Assembly (NCBI GenBank): GCA_011109175.1
Contig: RDEW01000004.1
Coordinates: 24,996-88,995, forward strand
Direction: 5' to 3'
DNA: 64,000 bases
From: Dicyema japonicum
Taxonomy: Eukaryota; Dicyemida; Rhombozoa; Dicyemidae
Made by a program: the position numbers and the translations under genes. Numbering within the stretch: the stretch's first letter is position 1; every line of letters starts with the position of its first letter. Below the pieces are notes generated by a model that saw only the letters and a program-made list of their open reading frames with translations, made no database searches and had not been told where the DNA came from. Shown here piece by piece: positions 22,691 through 34,289 of the stretch.

Positions 22691-23800
22691 GAGACTCACT
22701 CTCTCCCCAGCTGTTTATGGTAATGGACCCACTAAGCCGAATATTAAATATAAAATTCCCGAATGTATTGATCAGAGTGATCCGTCTATTGCCACAAATG
22801 CGACTAACCATTTTCTTTTTATTGACGATTTGACAATAATTCCGAATATGAAGATACTATTTAGAAATGATGGAGGATATTGATGAATATCTGGGTGTTG
22901 TTGGCCTTAAAAGAAACTGTAAAAGTCTGCAACTAATCTGAAATGTGCCAAAGATACAAATTATCTGGATGGTTGTGAGGGATATCGCTATCTTGGAGTG
23001 TTAGAAGATAAAGGGAGTAAGGTTATGAAAGACAAAGTTATGGAAAAAATTGCTGAAAATGTGAAGAAAACGATACAGATGTGGCGAATTCGAAATTAAA
23101 CGCTGTAAACTTGTTTAAAGCGATAAATGAATACTCTGTATAATTATTACATCGGGCTATTCGACATTGAACCACGTGAATTCGAAGCTATTGATTTAGA
23201 AATCCGGCGTATACTCTCTAACTTACGAGTGCACTTAAAACCTCCCAGCAAAGAAAGATTATGTCTCAGCAGGAATAATTTTGGAAGAGGATTAACCTCA
23301 TTTCTGATAAGAGTGAATGCATGTTATTTCAATTTTTGACCGACCTAGAAAGGAAATCTCCCATGTGTCTTCGAAGGGCAGGAATTTTGTGGGTCCTAAA
23401 ACAAAGGAAAACACATATGACCACTATCGCAAGCTTTATTGCACTCAAAAACAATGTGGATGACCTATCTAACTTGAACACTGATATTTAAAGGAATATC
23501 AAAGGAAGACTAATCAGAAATTGCTTCATTCAATTATATTTAAGTGTTTTGAAAATACGAATGTCGATATCAATGGATCAACAGAATGGCTTACTGGGGG
23601 AAACAATAGTCCAAGGTCGGAAGCAATGTACTGCATGATACAGGATCGGAATCTGTTCTTTGAAAAGATCAAAGCAAATTGCAGTCATTGTGATATGGCC
23701 AAAAAATGTGTGGATTCACCTGGCTCCACGGTGTATCAGGATGCTTAGCGGTTTGTATATGCGGCGACATAACGAAATTGTAAGATGTATACACCTACAA
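22690..23800 (+). mobile_element. LINE-E reverse transcriptase with FxDD palm and CCHC region
   Basis: Plus-strand blocks are GDSLSPQLFMVMMDPLSRIL (22685-22740), a palm with FLFIDDLT (22812-22835) in place of YADD, and GYRYLGVLEDKGSKVMKDKV (22980-23040). YNYYIGLFDIEPREFEAIDL follows at 23137-23195. A C-terminal part at 23521-23800 has CSHCDMAKKC and then RHNEIVRCIHL. The C..C..H..RHN arrangement with an FxDD palm is typical of LINEs that use a restriction-like endonuclease. Frames break repeatedly. The PD-(D/E)xK part of a relative is at 46.1-46.56 kb. Confidence 0.6.
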
Positions 23801-23969
23801 CTATGTCGTCAAAATGAACCGAGAGGGTAAAGACGCATACAGTCCAATCAATTGTGTCAAGCAGAAAGTTGAATACGAGTCGACGCAACACCACAAACGG
23901 ATATAAAAGTTAAAAATAACAAACCTGATATAATCGTGGGAATAGGTAGTCTTTGTATTAAGCAGTGTT

Positions 23970-25210
23970 TCTTTTACATCCGTTTCTGAAAAGTAGGAAG
24001 ATAAGCGGTCCCTCTTCGGTTTTTCCAAAGGAAGTTGACCTGTCTGATCTTCCGTTTCTCTTTATGGGCACTATTCACATAATACTTCATAATGGAATTC
24101 AGATCCTTCTGGCTGTATTCGGATTCGTAGGTTGGTCTATCATCAGCCCTTGATATGTCCCGAATGATTTTCCATATTTGGGGGCAGTTGTCTGATTTCG
24201 GTTCAAAGCTGTGAGAACTCGTGACCATTTTTTTCTGTATCTTAAGTTCTTCGGCCTTTATATTTTCATTCAGTGCTTTCAGTCGGAGTTTTGCCTCAGT
24301 TGAGCGAAATCCAGCGTTTTGAGGAATTTCTTTCCTTGACCAAAGCCTCTTGTGTAGCAGGTGTGTCCTATTGGGACAGCCATTTTTCTTTCTTGCAGGA
24401 TGATGTCATTTATGTGATACACCGCCTTGTCAAGGGAGGAGAAATCCACCAGATTTACATCAGCCAAACGATTTCAGTAATAATCCGGAAAAAGTTCCAG
24501 TTTGCGGATTTGTACATGTAGGTCGGCTTCTTATCACAAAATACCTCCCTCCTGATCTTCAATAAAATAGGATTGTGGTCGCTTCTGTATGACAGACCAA
24601 GTTACTCTTGTAGAGAGAGTTGGAGAGCAGAGAGTGATGTCTGGGGATGTAGGTTGGTCAGAATTCATGAAAAGGATTCTTGTGTGTTTCGAGGGGTCAT
24701 TAATGATCATCAGTTTTCTAGACTGCGAGAGTAGAAGTCTTCCTCTTGCATCGGCAGGCTGACTTGACAGCCAAAGGGGATGTTTGGCACTCAGGTCTCC
24801 GCAGATCAAGATATCCCCCATATTTTCCAAAGTAGATAAGTCAACCATTGAATACTTCTTAGGGCATGAACCAAAAGGAGGTATATAAACGTTCACCAGA
24901 AACAATTTTCCTTTTGTTGAACTCACAGAGATTCTATGGTTTCCGTGGTTTCATCGTCTTCAAGGAGATTCTTTATTTCTGATAAACAGTCCTGAGACTT
25001 AAGTCCTTTTCTAATAATCGTTAGTAGTCCACATCCACATTTCTCTGTACGATCTTTCCGAATAACATTGAATCCAGGAAAAATAAGCGTAGAGTCCTTA
25101 GGAATCAATTTAGACTCTTGAATTAACAAGATGTCAATTTTGATTTTTTAGATGAGTGTTCTGAGCTCCAAGATTTTACCTTTGATTCCATTCACGTTGA
25201 GTATTAATTA
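23970..25210 (-). mobile_element. LINE-A copy, endonuclease and linker only
   Basis: The minus strand has the endonuclease start at 25129-24923 (MLIQESKLIPKDSTLIFPGF), continued at 24926-24534 with KGKLFLVNVYIPPFGSCP and LICGDLSAKHPLWLSSQPAD. After that come 24467-24279 and 24228-23974 (linker, VNSAHKEKRK). The same block order starts the LINE at 62.1 kb. The RT palm and 3' end are missing. Frameshifts are present near 24925 and 24530. Confidence 0.65.
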
Positions 25211-25309
25211 ATTACAATTTATTTTCTTTGATAATATTAAAATTTAGCGTTTAACTGTAAAAAAGTATCACAAATACTTATTAAACCAGAAAACCACCAT
25301 CATATCAAA

Positions 25310-25560
25310 AATAAACAAAATTCTGGTGACCCCGGCCTCCCTCAATAGTCTTCGCATCTTTTCTCGGAATTCTGACTGCGTTCCTGCGCATTTCCAATAT
25401 GGATGGGTCCGCATACCCGAGTCCTTCGCAGGGGCACTGTTCCAGTCGCCTCTATCATATTTTTAAGGCAGGATTTCCACACGGGAAGATTTCCTTAGTA
25501 GGTTTGCTGCTTTCAAATACTTAATCTGGGTTTTAAATTATTCTCAAAAATAACCAATTT
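25310..25560 (-). mobile_element. LINE 3' tail fragment
   Basis: Reverse-strand sequence ends in a shared type of tail (ACCCCGGCCTCCC on the plus strand at 25333), with the preceding bases resembling C-terminal LINE coding sequence. No palm motif is present. The lineage is unclear. Confidence 0.35.
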
Positions 25561-25639
25561 AAAAAAAGACAATTTATATGGAAATTAACAAAAACTATCA
25601 ATTGCTAGAGAAATTAAAATTTAGCATGAAGGTTGCAAT

Positions 25640-26790
25640 ATGTCATTGGATTTATTGATTTGATAGTCATTTTAACAACATCATTAAATTAGCCTTCCAC
25701 ACCTTTCAATAAGATAATTTTCAATATCACAATTTTGTTCCAAAATTGGTAATTTCAATGAGTTCGTGAAACGAATTTTCATTCATTATGATTGCTTCAC
25801 ATTCGCAAAAATAATCCTATCTTCTTTTACTAACGAGATTTTCGGAATAACAAAATCTCGCTTTTAAGAAACTCCCCCATCTTGTGATAATTACATCCGG
25901 AGGAATTTAATCTCATCAAACATAGTTCTGCGCTTTATTGATTTCGAAAGAGAAATTTTCATTTTTCGAATTAGTCGTTAACTGGGGTATTTTGACATCA
26001 TTTTTATTGTACAATTTAGCAAATGATAAAAAACGAGTAATATGAAAAACTTTATTATTTTCAGTAAATTGACAGCCTTCACCATATAAAGAGCCGCATC
26101 GCTATTAATAATATCAAATTTGAAATTTTTAATAAGAATTCATCAAAAAGATCTCTATTTGTTTGAATTATAACATTCGAATTCAAATATGCTGAATTTA
26201 TAGCTGATTTCACAATGTATAAAGTCTCTGGTTTGCAAATTGTCCCGATAAGTACATTTAACATTATTTTCCGTTAATGCTACTTTCATGAATAATTAAC
26301 TAGAATTGTTTTTTTAATGTTTTCTGTAGTTCAATATTGTAAAGATCATAAAGTTTACGAATATTTTTTCGAAGTGCTTAGTAGACGTTACATGATAATT
26401 TAATGAATAGCTTTTTTATATAACTATTCCCTAATTTGTAAAGTGGATATATTTAAAAATTTTTTAACCAAAAAAGATCCAGTTTTTCTTATTTTTCCTC
26501 GGAAAGAAAAAGTTGAGCGGTCTCTATACTTTTTTGGCATTGTGTCTGATGTCTTTTTCCATTAAGGTGATGATCGATGTCGTATTGTTTTGATTACTTT
26601 ACTATCTTAGAGCCTTTTTGGCAAAATAAATCTCCTTTAGGTGTTCTTGTAAAAATGTATGAGTTTTTGGAAATTGCTCTTGAAATTCGTTCCTTGTTTT
26701 TCCTCGGAGTTCTAATAGTTTTAATAATCGAGAAAATACAAACCTGTCTTAAATGAAGACTGTCAATGCACAACAAAAAACAATTTATAA
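25640..26790 (-). pseudogene. hAT-type transposase remnant (CGGBP1-like zinc finger)
   Basis: Minus-strand blocks in order are: SKNSYIFTRTPKGDLFCQK followed by a HLNGKRHQT-like stretch at 26720-26560, which resembles the N-terminal BED/C2H2 finger of CGGBP1-like hAT proteins. Then VLIGTICKPETLYIVKSAIN at 26260-26200, with DAALYMVKAVNLLKIIKFF near 26100-26040, parallels the catalytic core of that family. Many frame breaks are present. The call rests on order and partial resemblance. Terminal repeats were not found. Confidence 0.4.
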
Positions 26791-26869
26791 AGTTTAATTT
26801 AAAATGAAATGAAAAAATACTAACAAATTAAAATAATTATAATTATTTATTTTAGGACAAATTTATCTT

Positions 26870-27065
26870 TGATTCAATCAGACTCCGCATTTATCCCCAG
26901 TCTTCATTCAGAGGAGGCGACGGTGAGAAATGGCTAGGGCTTCCTACGTATGTGCAATGAGCTAGGAAACCCATAAATAAATCTTTGAAATATGGGGATC
27001 ACTTAATTAATTTGTTTAGTTCCTTTCTCGGTGTTCTCTTTTTCGGGGTTAAAAAATAAAGTGTG
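26870..27065 (+). mobile_element. LINE 3' tail fragment
   Basis: GGGGATCACTTAATTAATTTG followed by TTTAGTTCC..GGGGTTAAAAAATAAA is the shared LINE/SINE tail in plus orientation. Coding sequence before it is too decayed to assign. Confidence 0.45.
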
Positions 27066-27735
27066 GGAGATGAATTCAGTCGAGTTATCAAAAAACTAAT
27101 TGAAAAAAATAAGAGATATTAAATTGATATAGAAACTGTTCAGTCGACAGACAAAAATGAAAAGTATCGCGAAATTCTGGGCGAAACGACGAAAAGGCAA
27201 TGTCGTGTAAAATTTTTATTTTAAGACGAAAGGACATATTTTCTTAAAAATAGCAAAAATCAAAAGAAAGGTGAAATAATAAAACAGAAAATCCTATCGA
27301 CACAAGATCTTAGTGACGAATGACCGTCATGTTGGATGTTCTAAATTTTAACATAAAACTGGCAGTTCCGTGGTTCAATGGGGGAGAAATTCTTAGAGTT
27401 ATGGCAGAATTCAGTTAGTGACTTTAATGGTTTCCATAGGATGAATTGTATTTCAATAAGAAACTGCCGATAAATCTATTAAATCGATTGGGAAGCTAAC
27501 TTGAGGCTATCCATTATTGCCCACAGTCACTTTAGGAAACCAGGGTGTAACAGAAAAGTAGCAGCCATAAGGGGAATGTTTTAAGAGATCATCAAAACGT
27601 ATCTTATATGGGCAGAGCATACCAAGAGGAGAGTCTCTTGTTGTGGTCTAGCAAGAAGGATGAGGGCAACAAACTTGGAGGATATTACAGACAATGAATT
27701 AAAGGAAAATTTACTAAGAAAACGTTAAAGGAGTT
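27065..27735. other. No supported gene
   Basis: No frame longer than noise and no family resemblance seen. The last ~100 bases could be the 3' untranslated region of the GTPase gene on the minus strand. Confidence 0.35.
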
Positions 27736-27738
27736 AAA

Positions 27739-28379
27739 TCAGCTTTTAAATAACTTTTTGAATAAATATAGGAGATTTTTCGATTTAGTGTCGAATATCA
27801 TATTATTGGACATATTCTTGGAGGGCTGGGAGGCCTTCCTCAAAATATAATTTTTGGATCTTTGGTTTTTTAAATCAAAATATATTTTGAGAATCTTCGA
27901 GAAAAACATCTTCACTGAGTCACTGTCCATGGTAGAGAAAATATAGGTGGTAAAGGGGAGCTTGGAGTCCTTTTCAATAGAGATTTCACTAGTGACCGGG
28001 TCCATAACATTCGCCACAAATGCTATGAACGGTAAAAACTTTTGTCGCAGGTCCTCGATCTGCTTCAATATATCCATCGCCTTTTTGTGAGAGACTCTGT
28101 CTCCCTTCTTATAGACTATAATTATGATATCAGCCTCCATGATTGACAGTTTCATCATAGCTGTGCTGGAAAATGCACCACATGTGTCCACCATCTTGAA
28201 TGATGTGTCGCATTTGTTGTCGATGCTTACTCCATAGATGTCCCCAACTGTTGGAATATAAGTCACCACTTTCGCCCCCACAAATAATTTGAAATTAGCG
28301 ATGTTTTTCCCACCATTTTGTACCCCATCACATAAATTTTAAAGCTGTAGAATCTATTGGCCAACCTGTTGTCGCTCAT
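27739..28379 (-). CDS. Divergent Ras-superfamily small GTPase
   Basis: Small GTP-binding switch protein. From the ATG at 28379 the chain has the P-loop GYKMVGKTS (GxxxxGKT/S), then YIPTVGD with the effector Thr (G2) and FKMVDTCG (G3, DxxG). It continues LSIMEADIIIIVYKKGD and the G4 region FVANVMD. The normal NKxD of G4 is NVMD, so the Lys that contacts guanine is missing, and G5 is weak (FSTMD). The region around the switch resembles Di-Ras/Rap. The tail KKLFKS has no CaaX box. One base is missing near 28285 (short T run): with it restored, the P-loop-to-effector spacing matches Ras exactly, giving about 213 residues. It could be a true atypical GTPase or an early pseudogene. Confidence 0.75.
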
Positions 28380-28539
28380 TCCATTAAAACACAGTCTATG
28401 AGACGTGTCTATCTATTTAGCACGATTCTATTTTTGAAAGAAGCGCACAATAAAAGTGTCCCAAAATATCCTATTGATTTCGATATTATTAGATTTATTT
28501 AACTGTTTTATTATTAACAATTAATTTGGAATCGGAGAC

Positions 28540-28740
28540 CGCTTTCGTTTTTTACCTGAGGCAATCGAACCATCGGGAAGTATCACAGCCTCGTTCCTGA
28601 TGGAAATAGTGGGGAAATTGGCCCATCGTAAGAAAGACGTGCAGGAAACGGTCTGGCTAAGGCAACGAATGGCGATTGCAGTTGTCCGCGAAAGCGCCGT
28701 AATGTCAGCAACCGCACTACCATAACTGCATTTTCCCCCT
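28540..28740 (+). mobile_element. LINE-E C-terminal fragment
   Basis: The plus strand reads IEPSGSITASFLMEIVGKL and then ETVWLRQRMAIAVVRESAVM, the recurring end of LINE-E. Only about 200 bases remain. Confidence 0.5.
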
Positions 28741-28814
28741 TTTGTTTTAATTATTTAATTGATTAATAAATAATTTAATTCAAAAAAATTTTATTTTATA
28801 AAAAAAATTAAAAA

Positions 28815-29200
28815 TTTGAATTGGAAATATGCCTCGTAGCCAACTCCGTTCGAGGAACTTGTGAGGAGTACGGGAGCCCATTTGAAACCTCCAAATTTCC
28901 GAAATTAAAAATTGGGGAAACATCTTGGAATAAAAGAAATTTACCAGATTTCTTCGATAATTTGAATTATTATCGACCATTTGGCCGCAATAATATATTT
29001 AATTGTGATGAAACATCTTTATATATCAAAAAATTCCAAACAAAATCTTTTGTCGAAAATGCCGATAAATGCTTCGGAACGAAACAATGTAAGGAGAAAG
29101 TGCTCTATACAATGGAATTCCTACACAAACTGAAGGAATTAGTGATCCTGAAATTATAATCGAGAAATTCGAGAATCTAAAAAAAAGCTTGAAGAAATGA
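28815..29200 (+). pseudogene. pogo/Tigger-type transposase fragment (DDE_1)
   Basis: The frame contains RNNIFNCDETSLYIKKFQTK and CFGTKQCKEKV. This order (..NxDET.L..  K..G.K..K.R) is the first catalytic Asp region of Tigger/jerky DDE transposases. Neither the N-terminal helix-turn-helix nor the later Asp residues are in frame. It is a dead internal piece. Other pogo-like pieces are at 29340-29680, 46560-47115 and 51210-51470. Confidence 0.55.
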
Positions 29201-29339
29201 TATACAATGCATCACCCTCTGCACTTGATGACTAATACGACTTAGACTTAAATTGGGGAAAGTTTTAAAAGAAGGAAGAAACCATAAAATAACTGATTAT
29301 TTTCTTAAACAATTATAAGGACTTTGTTTTCTCATAAAG

Positions 29340-29740
29340 CACAGGCAAATGACGCGGAGGCTAAACGTATCGAATCGTCTAGTCACGTGTCACTTATTAC
29401 AATCAAGAAAAAAAATCTTATACAATCAAATAAAAACTTTCCGCGTTAAAAATTGTCAGAGTGCAATGGAAACATTGCAGAAGCATCTAGACAACTTGGT
29501 ATAGACTGTAGGTGTCTTCGAAGTTGGCTTAAAATAATACAAATTTGTCAAATTCATCAACCGTCTCACGTAAATTAGGAACTTTTGGAAGAAAAGCGTT
29601 TTTTTCCTGAAATTGAAAAAAAATGTTCGAATGGACCTTTCGAGTGAAAAAATCGGTGGCTAACAAGAACTTCACAGCCAAGAACGGACGCTCCCAGAGA
29701 TTCGACAGGTACATTTGGTTCTGTGCAGAATCCGTAGGTT
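29340..29740 (+). repeat. pogo-like helix-turn-helix piece, copy 1, with adjacent repeat
   Basis: The sequence around ATTGTCAGAGTGCAATGG.. reads LSECNGNIAEASRQLGIDCR, a psq/CENP-B-like DNA-binding helix-turn-helix. It is repeated at 51210-51470 (ASGQLGIDRKC). The following piece at 29640-29740 (GACGCTCCCAGAGATTCG) recurs at 51940-52030. Both copies are full of stops. Confidence 0.5.
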
Positions 29741-29859
29741 CCCAATACCGTAATGTAAAATATATAGGTTAAAAAATAGTTGAATACATAAACCACCTCT
29801 TACTTAAAGCAAAGAGTTTGAAGTCAAAATATTAATAAAATATGTTACCCTACAAAATT

Positions 29860-30980
29860 GTGGATACTCAAACCTGCTAATTCTCTATTCAAACTACTCG
29901 TTAAGGAAATGGGGCTTGTTAGGTCGTAATTTATCGTTTTAATGACTTTATGGTAGGAAAATGTAGTTGTAATGTTCACTGTAATGAAAGTGAAGAATAT
30001 TTATTCGAGAACTAAAATTGATTTGATACAAGTTTGGGGTTCCTATAAAATTACCCCCAAATGCATCAATTATCGAGTGATTTAGCCACTTCCATTTATT
30101 TTGTACGACAGTGACATCTCGTGTACATGAAACTAATGGAAAAATGGTCATTGATCTTAGGAAATTGATGACTTTGATGACGAATTCTGACTAACCTTTG
30201 GACAAATTATTTTCCACAGCATCATAGGTGATGATGATTAGCCAATAGATTTTCAAACTTTGAGATTGCTAAGTGGACGATGTCTCCCAAAGAATTGAAG
30301 TTATAAAATTATCAATAACCATTGATCATCATATTTGGGGGAGTAAATGTCTGCTTTATTACGTTTGCCCCCAAACATTAATAGAAGCATAGACTTTTAA
30401 CTCGGGAAGTTTGTGTCCACCTGGCGTGCCTCCCACTCACCAACAGGTTTATAAGCCTATATGAACGATCGGGTTTGTCAATTCCCTTTCTGTCCACTAG
30501 ACGACCAAAAGGCAGGACATCTCTTCTCTCTTCTTATTCCGCCTTGTGTAAATATACTTGACGAATTTCTGGTATCATCAACTTTTGGTGGTTACCTTCC
30601 TGTTTGTCATCGATTTCCTTCACTTGAAAGTACAGAAGGGTTAATTTTATTTGTTTAAAGGTCAAGAATCAACATTAAATTAAGGACAAGAAAATCCCGT
30701 TCACTTAAGTGATCACCTCATCTTTGCTTGTTGTTCCTCATGTGATCACACAGACTTTGTAGCTCGCGCGTTCACGTGAAATGATCCGCACCTCATTCTC
30801 CCCCTAAGCCTCAAAGAATGTAGGGTCTACCAAAGAAAACTTCTTAAGATTCCAATTAGTGAGTATTGGAAAGCTTTGATTTTTTAAGTGTGTTTTGCGA
30901 GGTTTGTACCCAAAGCGGTACAACTGTAGCCGATGATTGGCTCAATGTGCTGAGTATATAGGAGTCTAACGGTTGCTCAA
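29860..30980. other. No supported gene; low-copy repeat at 30700
   Basis: GTGATCACCTCATCTTTGC at 30710 resembles 19447-19490. Otherwise only short, mutually contradictory frames are present. Confidence 0.3.
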
Positions 30981-30984
30981 ACTG

Positions 30985-31250
30985 GATAGCAGAAAATGGG
31001 AATAAGATGAACCACGGAGGAAGACTAATAAGCTTAAGTCCTTAATTGGAGACAATGAGGAGCTTGTTCGAAGAAAGATCCTTGCTACAGCTCACTAAAC
31101 AAATTAACCACTCCTATTGTATATTTCGTCAATGTCGGCGATTTCCAGGGCTGAAGAACTCAGGATAAACTCTTTCCAGGCCATTCCTTGAACTGAATTG
31201 TCCGAAGAGAATCAACAAAAAAACTCTACAATGTTTGATCTACTGGTTCT
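30985..31250 (+). mobile_element. LINE-C fragment
   Basis: The frame LKSLIGDNEELVRRKILATAH parallels LGSLLGDAEDICRRKMLATIY of the near-complete LINE-C. About 100 bases are convincing; the remainder is faint. Confidence 0.5.
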
Positions 31251-32009
31251 TTGAGCGATTACTGATATATTGTGGGGGCTTTTCGAAGACATACTAAGAA
31301 TGGAAATTGATACATCCTCTAACATTCGATGGGGGAATACTCTACTGAGCAGAGATGTCAAACTCATCTTGCTTCGAGGGCCGAATTTATAATGGTCTTT
31401 TGAAGAAGAGTGCCTTAACAGCAGCACGAGCTCCTCCTTCTGACGTTAAAGTCTATGAGGTTCAAATGACAGACCCCATTTTCTCATGTTGAAGTCTTCT
31501 TTTTCCCCTCAATTCAACGTTCCACTTAAAAAACATGTTTTTGTTTGAGTTTTGGAAATACTCTGTGCAGTGTGGACAAGCAAAGTAGGTCAGAACTAAG
31601 AGCGAAAGTCCCCAAGTTCGGATAGGTAGAAATTTAATTTTCATAAAATAGTGTTAAATTACATTTTAGAGATCAAATCGATGTACGAAAACGGTATCCA
31701 TGAAATTATACTGATTTGGTCAAAATAACCTTGATGGCAAAATCATCAACATTAATTTTACGTTTAATAACCTTTAAAGAACCTTAAAATATGGCCGTTT
31801 TCTTAAATTTGATTTTCTGGATCGTTTGTCGTGAATAGGAAAAGGATAGGAGAAACTGACATATAAACGCGCCACTACCAGTGATCGATCTCGAGATCTA
31901 ACCGACGATGTGGGTATACGAGATTTATTTGCATGATGAAATCACCATCTCAATATGATTTTCCAACATTGCAAGCATTTTTGCTTATTTCATAGCTTGC
32001 AGTAGTTGA

Positions 32010-32450
32010 TTATTATTAACCCCAGACTTACCATTGTAAGCCCAGCACAAAGTCATAACTAACCCAAGGAAGAAACCAAAGGGAGAACATCTGCTTGTGC
32101 CGACCAAATCCATCTTCTAATATTTCATTACAGGCTTCCGCTTTCGAAGTGAGGTGGAGAAGTAGGTCCGCACTCTTCCATTTTTGTCCCACGTCCTACC
32201 GTCGCGGACATCACATCATTCTTTAGCGGAATAGTTTTCATAATGCAATCTTCATTAGAGGGTTTGGTCAGGGAGAACAGTAGGAAGATCCCTTTTAACA
32301 AGTGTGTCGTGCCAGAAGGACTCGTCGCCTTACGGGTGGGATCTGTTTGACAAGAATTGACCTTCACTAAAAAACTCAGTCTTTCTGAACCCACGACCTT
32401 CAGATCCGATGTCATCAGACGTTAACGTTCAGCCAGAAGGCATGCAGTAA
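32010..32450 (-). mobile_element. SINE-A copy with tRNA-like head
   Basis: On the minus strand it starts with TGGCTGAACGTTAACGTCTG (A-box-like). It then has GGTCGTGGGTTCAGAAAG (B-box-like) about 35 bases later, the spacing expected of a tRNA-derived promoter. It ends near 32010 with GGGGTTAATAATAATCA. This is the clearest tRNA-like head in the family. Confidence 0.6.
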
Positions 32451-32590
32451 CTGATGGAGTACTTCGATTATATTTTTTTGTAAAATGAGTATGTAGCGCA
32501 GTTAAATTTTTTGCAATTCATTTAGCTTTGAAACACGAATTTTACCTTCTTGGTTAATAAGCAACTTAATACCTTCGAAATAATTGTATG
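32447..32590. repeat. Dispersed repeat, copy 2 (also at 5916-6055)
   Basis: It shares GTAAAATGAG, GCGCAGTTAAAT, TTCATTTAG and ATACCTTCGAAATAATT with 5916-6055 in the same orientation. No function is evident. Confidence 0.5.
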
Positions 32591-32699
32591 ATGGGTAATG
32601 CCTTTTTAGGTTTATTCTTTCGGTATAGCAATAAACTGGTTACATATCAAACAATGTATTTTTCCATCAACCGATTCTCAAGCACGAATCTTTTCAAAT

Positions 32700-32965
32700 C
32701 AGTTCAGATACCTGGAGTAGCTGCCTCAACCGCGGAAAATTTAAAAATCAAGAAATATTCGTGCCTCGGGGACCGCTACCGATTTATTCCTGTTGCGGTC
32801 GAGTCATCGGGACCGTTGGTCCAATGACGGCTGAGTTCTTGCGAGAACTCGGAGGATGCTTGTCAGAAAGAAAATGGATCAACGAGAAGGGTTATGGCTG
32901 AGACAAAAGATTGGAATGGCCATACTCCGAGAAAAACTCGTTCTCGATCCACGCACGCATCAACT
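32700..32965 (+). mobile_element. LINE-E C-terminal fragment
   Basis: The plus strand reads YRFIPVAVESSGPL, then TAEFLRELG-like sequence and QRLGMAILREKL-like sequence after frame slips. This is the LINE-E end signature (compare ESLGAVGPMTAVFLREL at 9541-9344). Confidence 0.5.
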
Positions 32966-33579
32966 AACATTTGTTTTTTTGTTAAATAATTGTCATTAAA
33001 AAATAGAAAATAAATATATTTTATTTTCATTAAATGTAAAAAATAACAAAATTATTTTTTGTGTTTTATAGTCATTAAATCGGGTTGCATTTATGCTTGT
33101 CGAGGGCAGCATGTTTGACACCCCTGTTATTGAGAGTCATGTAAAGAGTGTAGTATACGATTCTTCTGCACTTGCAGTCATTAGATTGAATTTGTGTCCA
33201 ACAGGTCCCTTCAATTGTTCAGTGCCCATTTGACACATCTGAGCGGAATTATTATGTCATCTGAATATGATAGTATTAGTGGTTTGTCGTCGGACTTTCC
33301 CGGTAGGTCGAATAAAAACAAATTACATAGGGGTGGTGACGAGAGGATTCACGTGGCAGTTTGTAGGAATTTTGAGACGGACTTGAAAGTTATTGACACG
33401 ACTTTTCTTCTCCGTCCACTGACAAAGTTCTCAACCACTCTTTAATTTACTTGGAATATCTGAACATCTTCCCAAGTCCTCTGGATTGAGTCGAAACCAT
33501 TTTGTATGTGAATAGAGCCTACTATGGTGTTTTCAATGCCCGGAATGAAGATTTTTGTGATGAACAAAGGTGGGGTATA

Positions 33580-33850
33580 AGTCTGTTTATTAGTTAAGCA
33601 ACCCCGACCTCACTAACTTGTAGGAGACCAGTAGCTATTATGTACGACAAAGCGACTCCCATAGATTGGTCATTCTTGGCAATGTAGAAGAGCAGTTTAG
33701 TAATTCAGGACATTCAAAAAGGTTATTTCCTGTCGTAGTTGGAAGTATGTCCCTCGTTACTCCTATGTCGAAGTCCTTCGAGCAAGGGCGATAAGAAGAA
33801 CCAGGATCACCTAATTAGTTCGGTTACTATTGCCTTCTTTCTCGGTATTT
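33580..33850 (-). mobile_element. LINE-F 3' end fragment
   Basis: TTAGTTAAGCAACCCCGACCTCACTAACTTG and the following bases match the reverse-oriented LINE-F end at 59700-59850 and the piece at 41320-41400. On the minus strand this is the C-terminus and tail of that LINE. Confidence 0.5.
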
Positions 33851-33987
33851 CCTAGGATTATATAAAAATTGTCAAAAAATTAAAAAACTTAAATTTAATT
33901 TTTGCGTTATTTTTTATTTTATTATTTATTTAAAAATAAAATTTATTTTTAAAAGTTGTCACGTGTTTCTTCTGTTTGATTTCAATT

Positions 33988-34289
33988 ATGCCTCAAAAGC
34001 CAATCAAGAAACTTGATGCATATATGAAGAAACTGATTAACAAAAAAGAAAAGAAAGCTCCCAACCAAAATAAACAAAGAGGTCGTATATTTCTAATAAT
34101 CTTTCAGGCAAAGGAAAACAGAGTGGGAGATTTGTACACACTCAAAAGATAAAGGTTATCAAGAAGGTTTTATTTCATTTTATGTCCTTTTAGAAGCATG
34201 AAGCTAATATGAGGAAGACTGTGGAAAACGAGTTAAGGGCAACAGTTAACAAGCACGATTCTCGTTCATTCCTTACAAAAAATAATTAA
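33988..34289 (+). CDS. UPF0390 (C19orf53/LYDG10-like) small basic protein
   Basis: A short, very basic protein of 82 residues in three exons. The introns are 34082-34107 (26 bp) and 34167-34193 (27 bp), both GT..AG, and the exon total divides by three. The start MPQKPIKKLDAYMKK is followed by RGKGKQSGRFVHTQKIKVIK and KKHEANMRKTVENELRATV. The G-R-x-x-x-x-K-K..K..K..I/MRKxxE pattern resembles the UPF0390 family (human C19orf53), whose role is unknown. Lys/Arg richness suggests a nuclear or nucleolar protein. The ATG is the first in frame. The family call rests on pattern resemblance. Confidence 0.7.

Larger units (their letters stand above)
31350..33126. mobile_element. Probable non-autonomous hAT element with 8-bp target duplication
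   Basis: The left end CAGAGATGTCAAAC and right end (reverse) CAGGGGTGTCAAAC match at 12 of 14 bases and look like hAT terminal repeats. Flanking octamers CTACTGAG (31342-31349) and TTATTGAG (33127-33134) agree at 6 of 8 positions, with both differences C/T, consistent with an aged 8-bp duplication. The interior has no hAT transposase. It contains a SINE-A copy, the dispersed repeat and a LINE-E tail, so it is either a loaded MITE-like element or two separate ends that happen to face each other. Confidence 0.5.
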
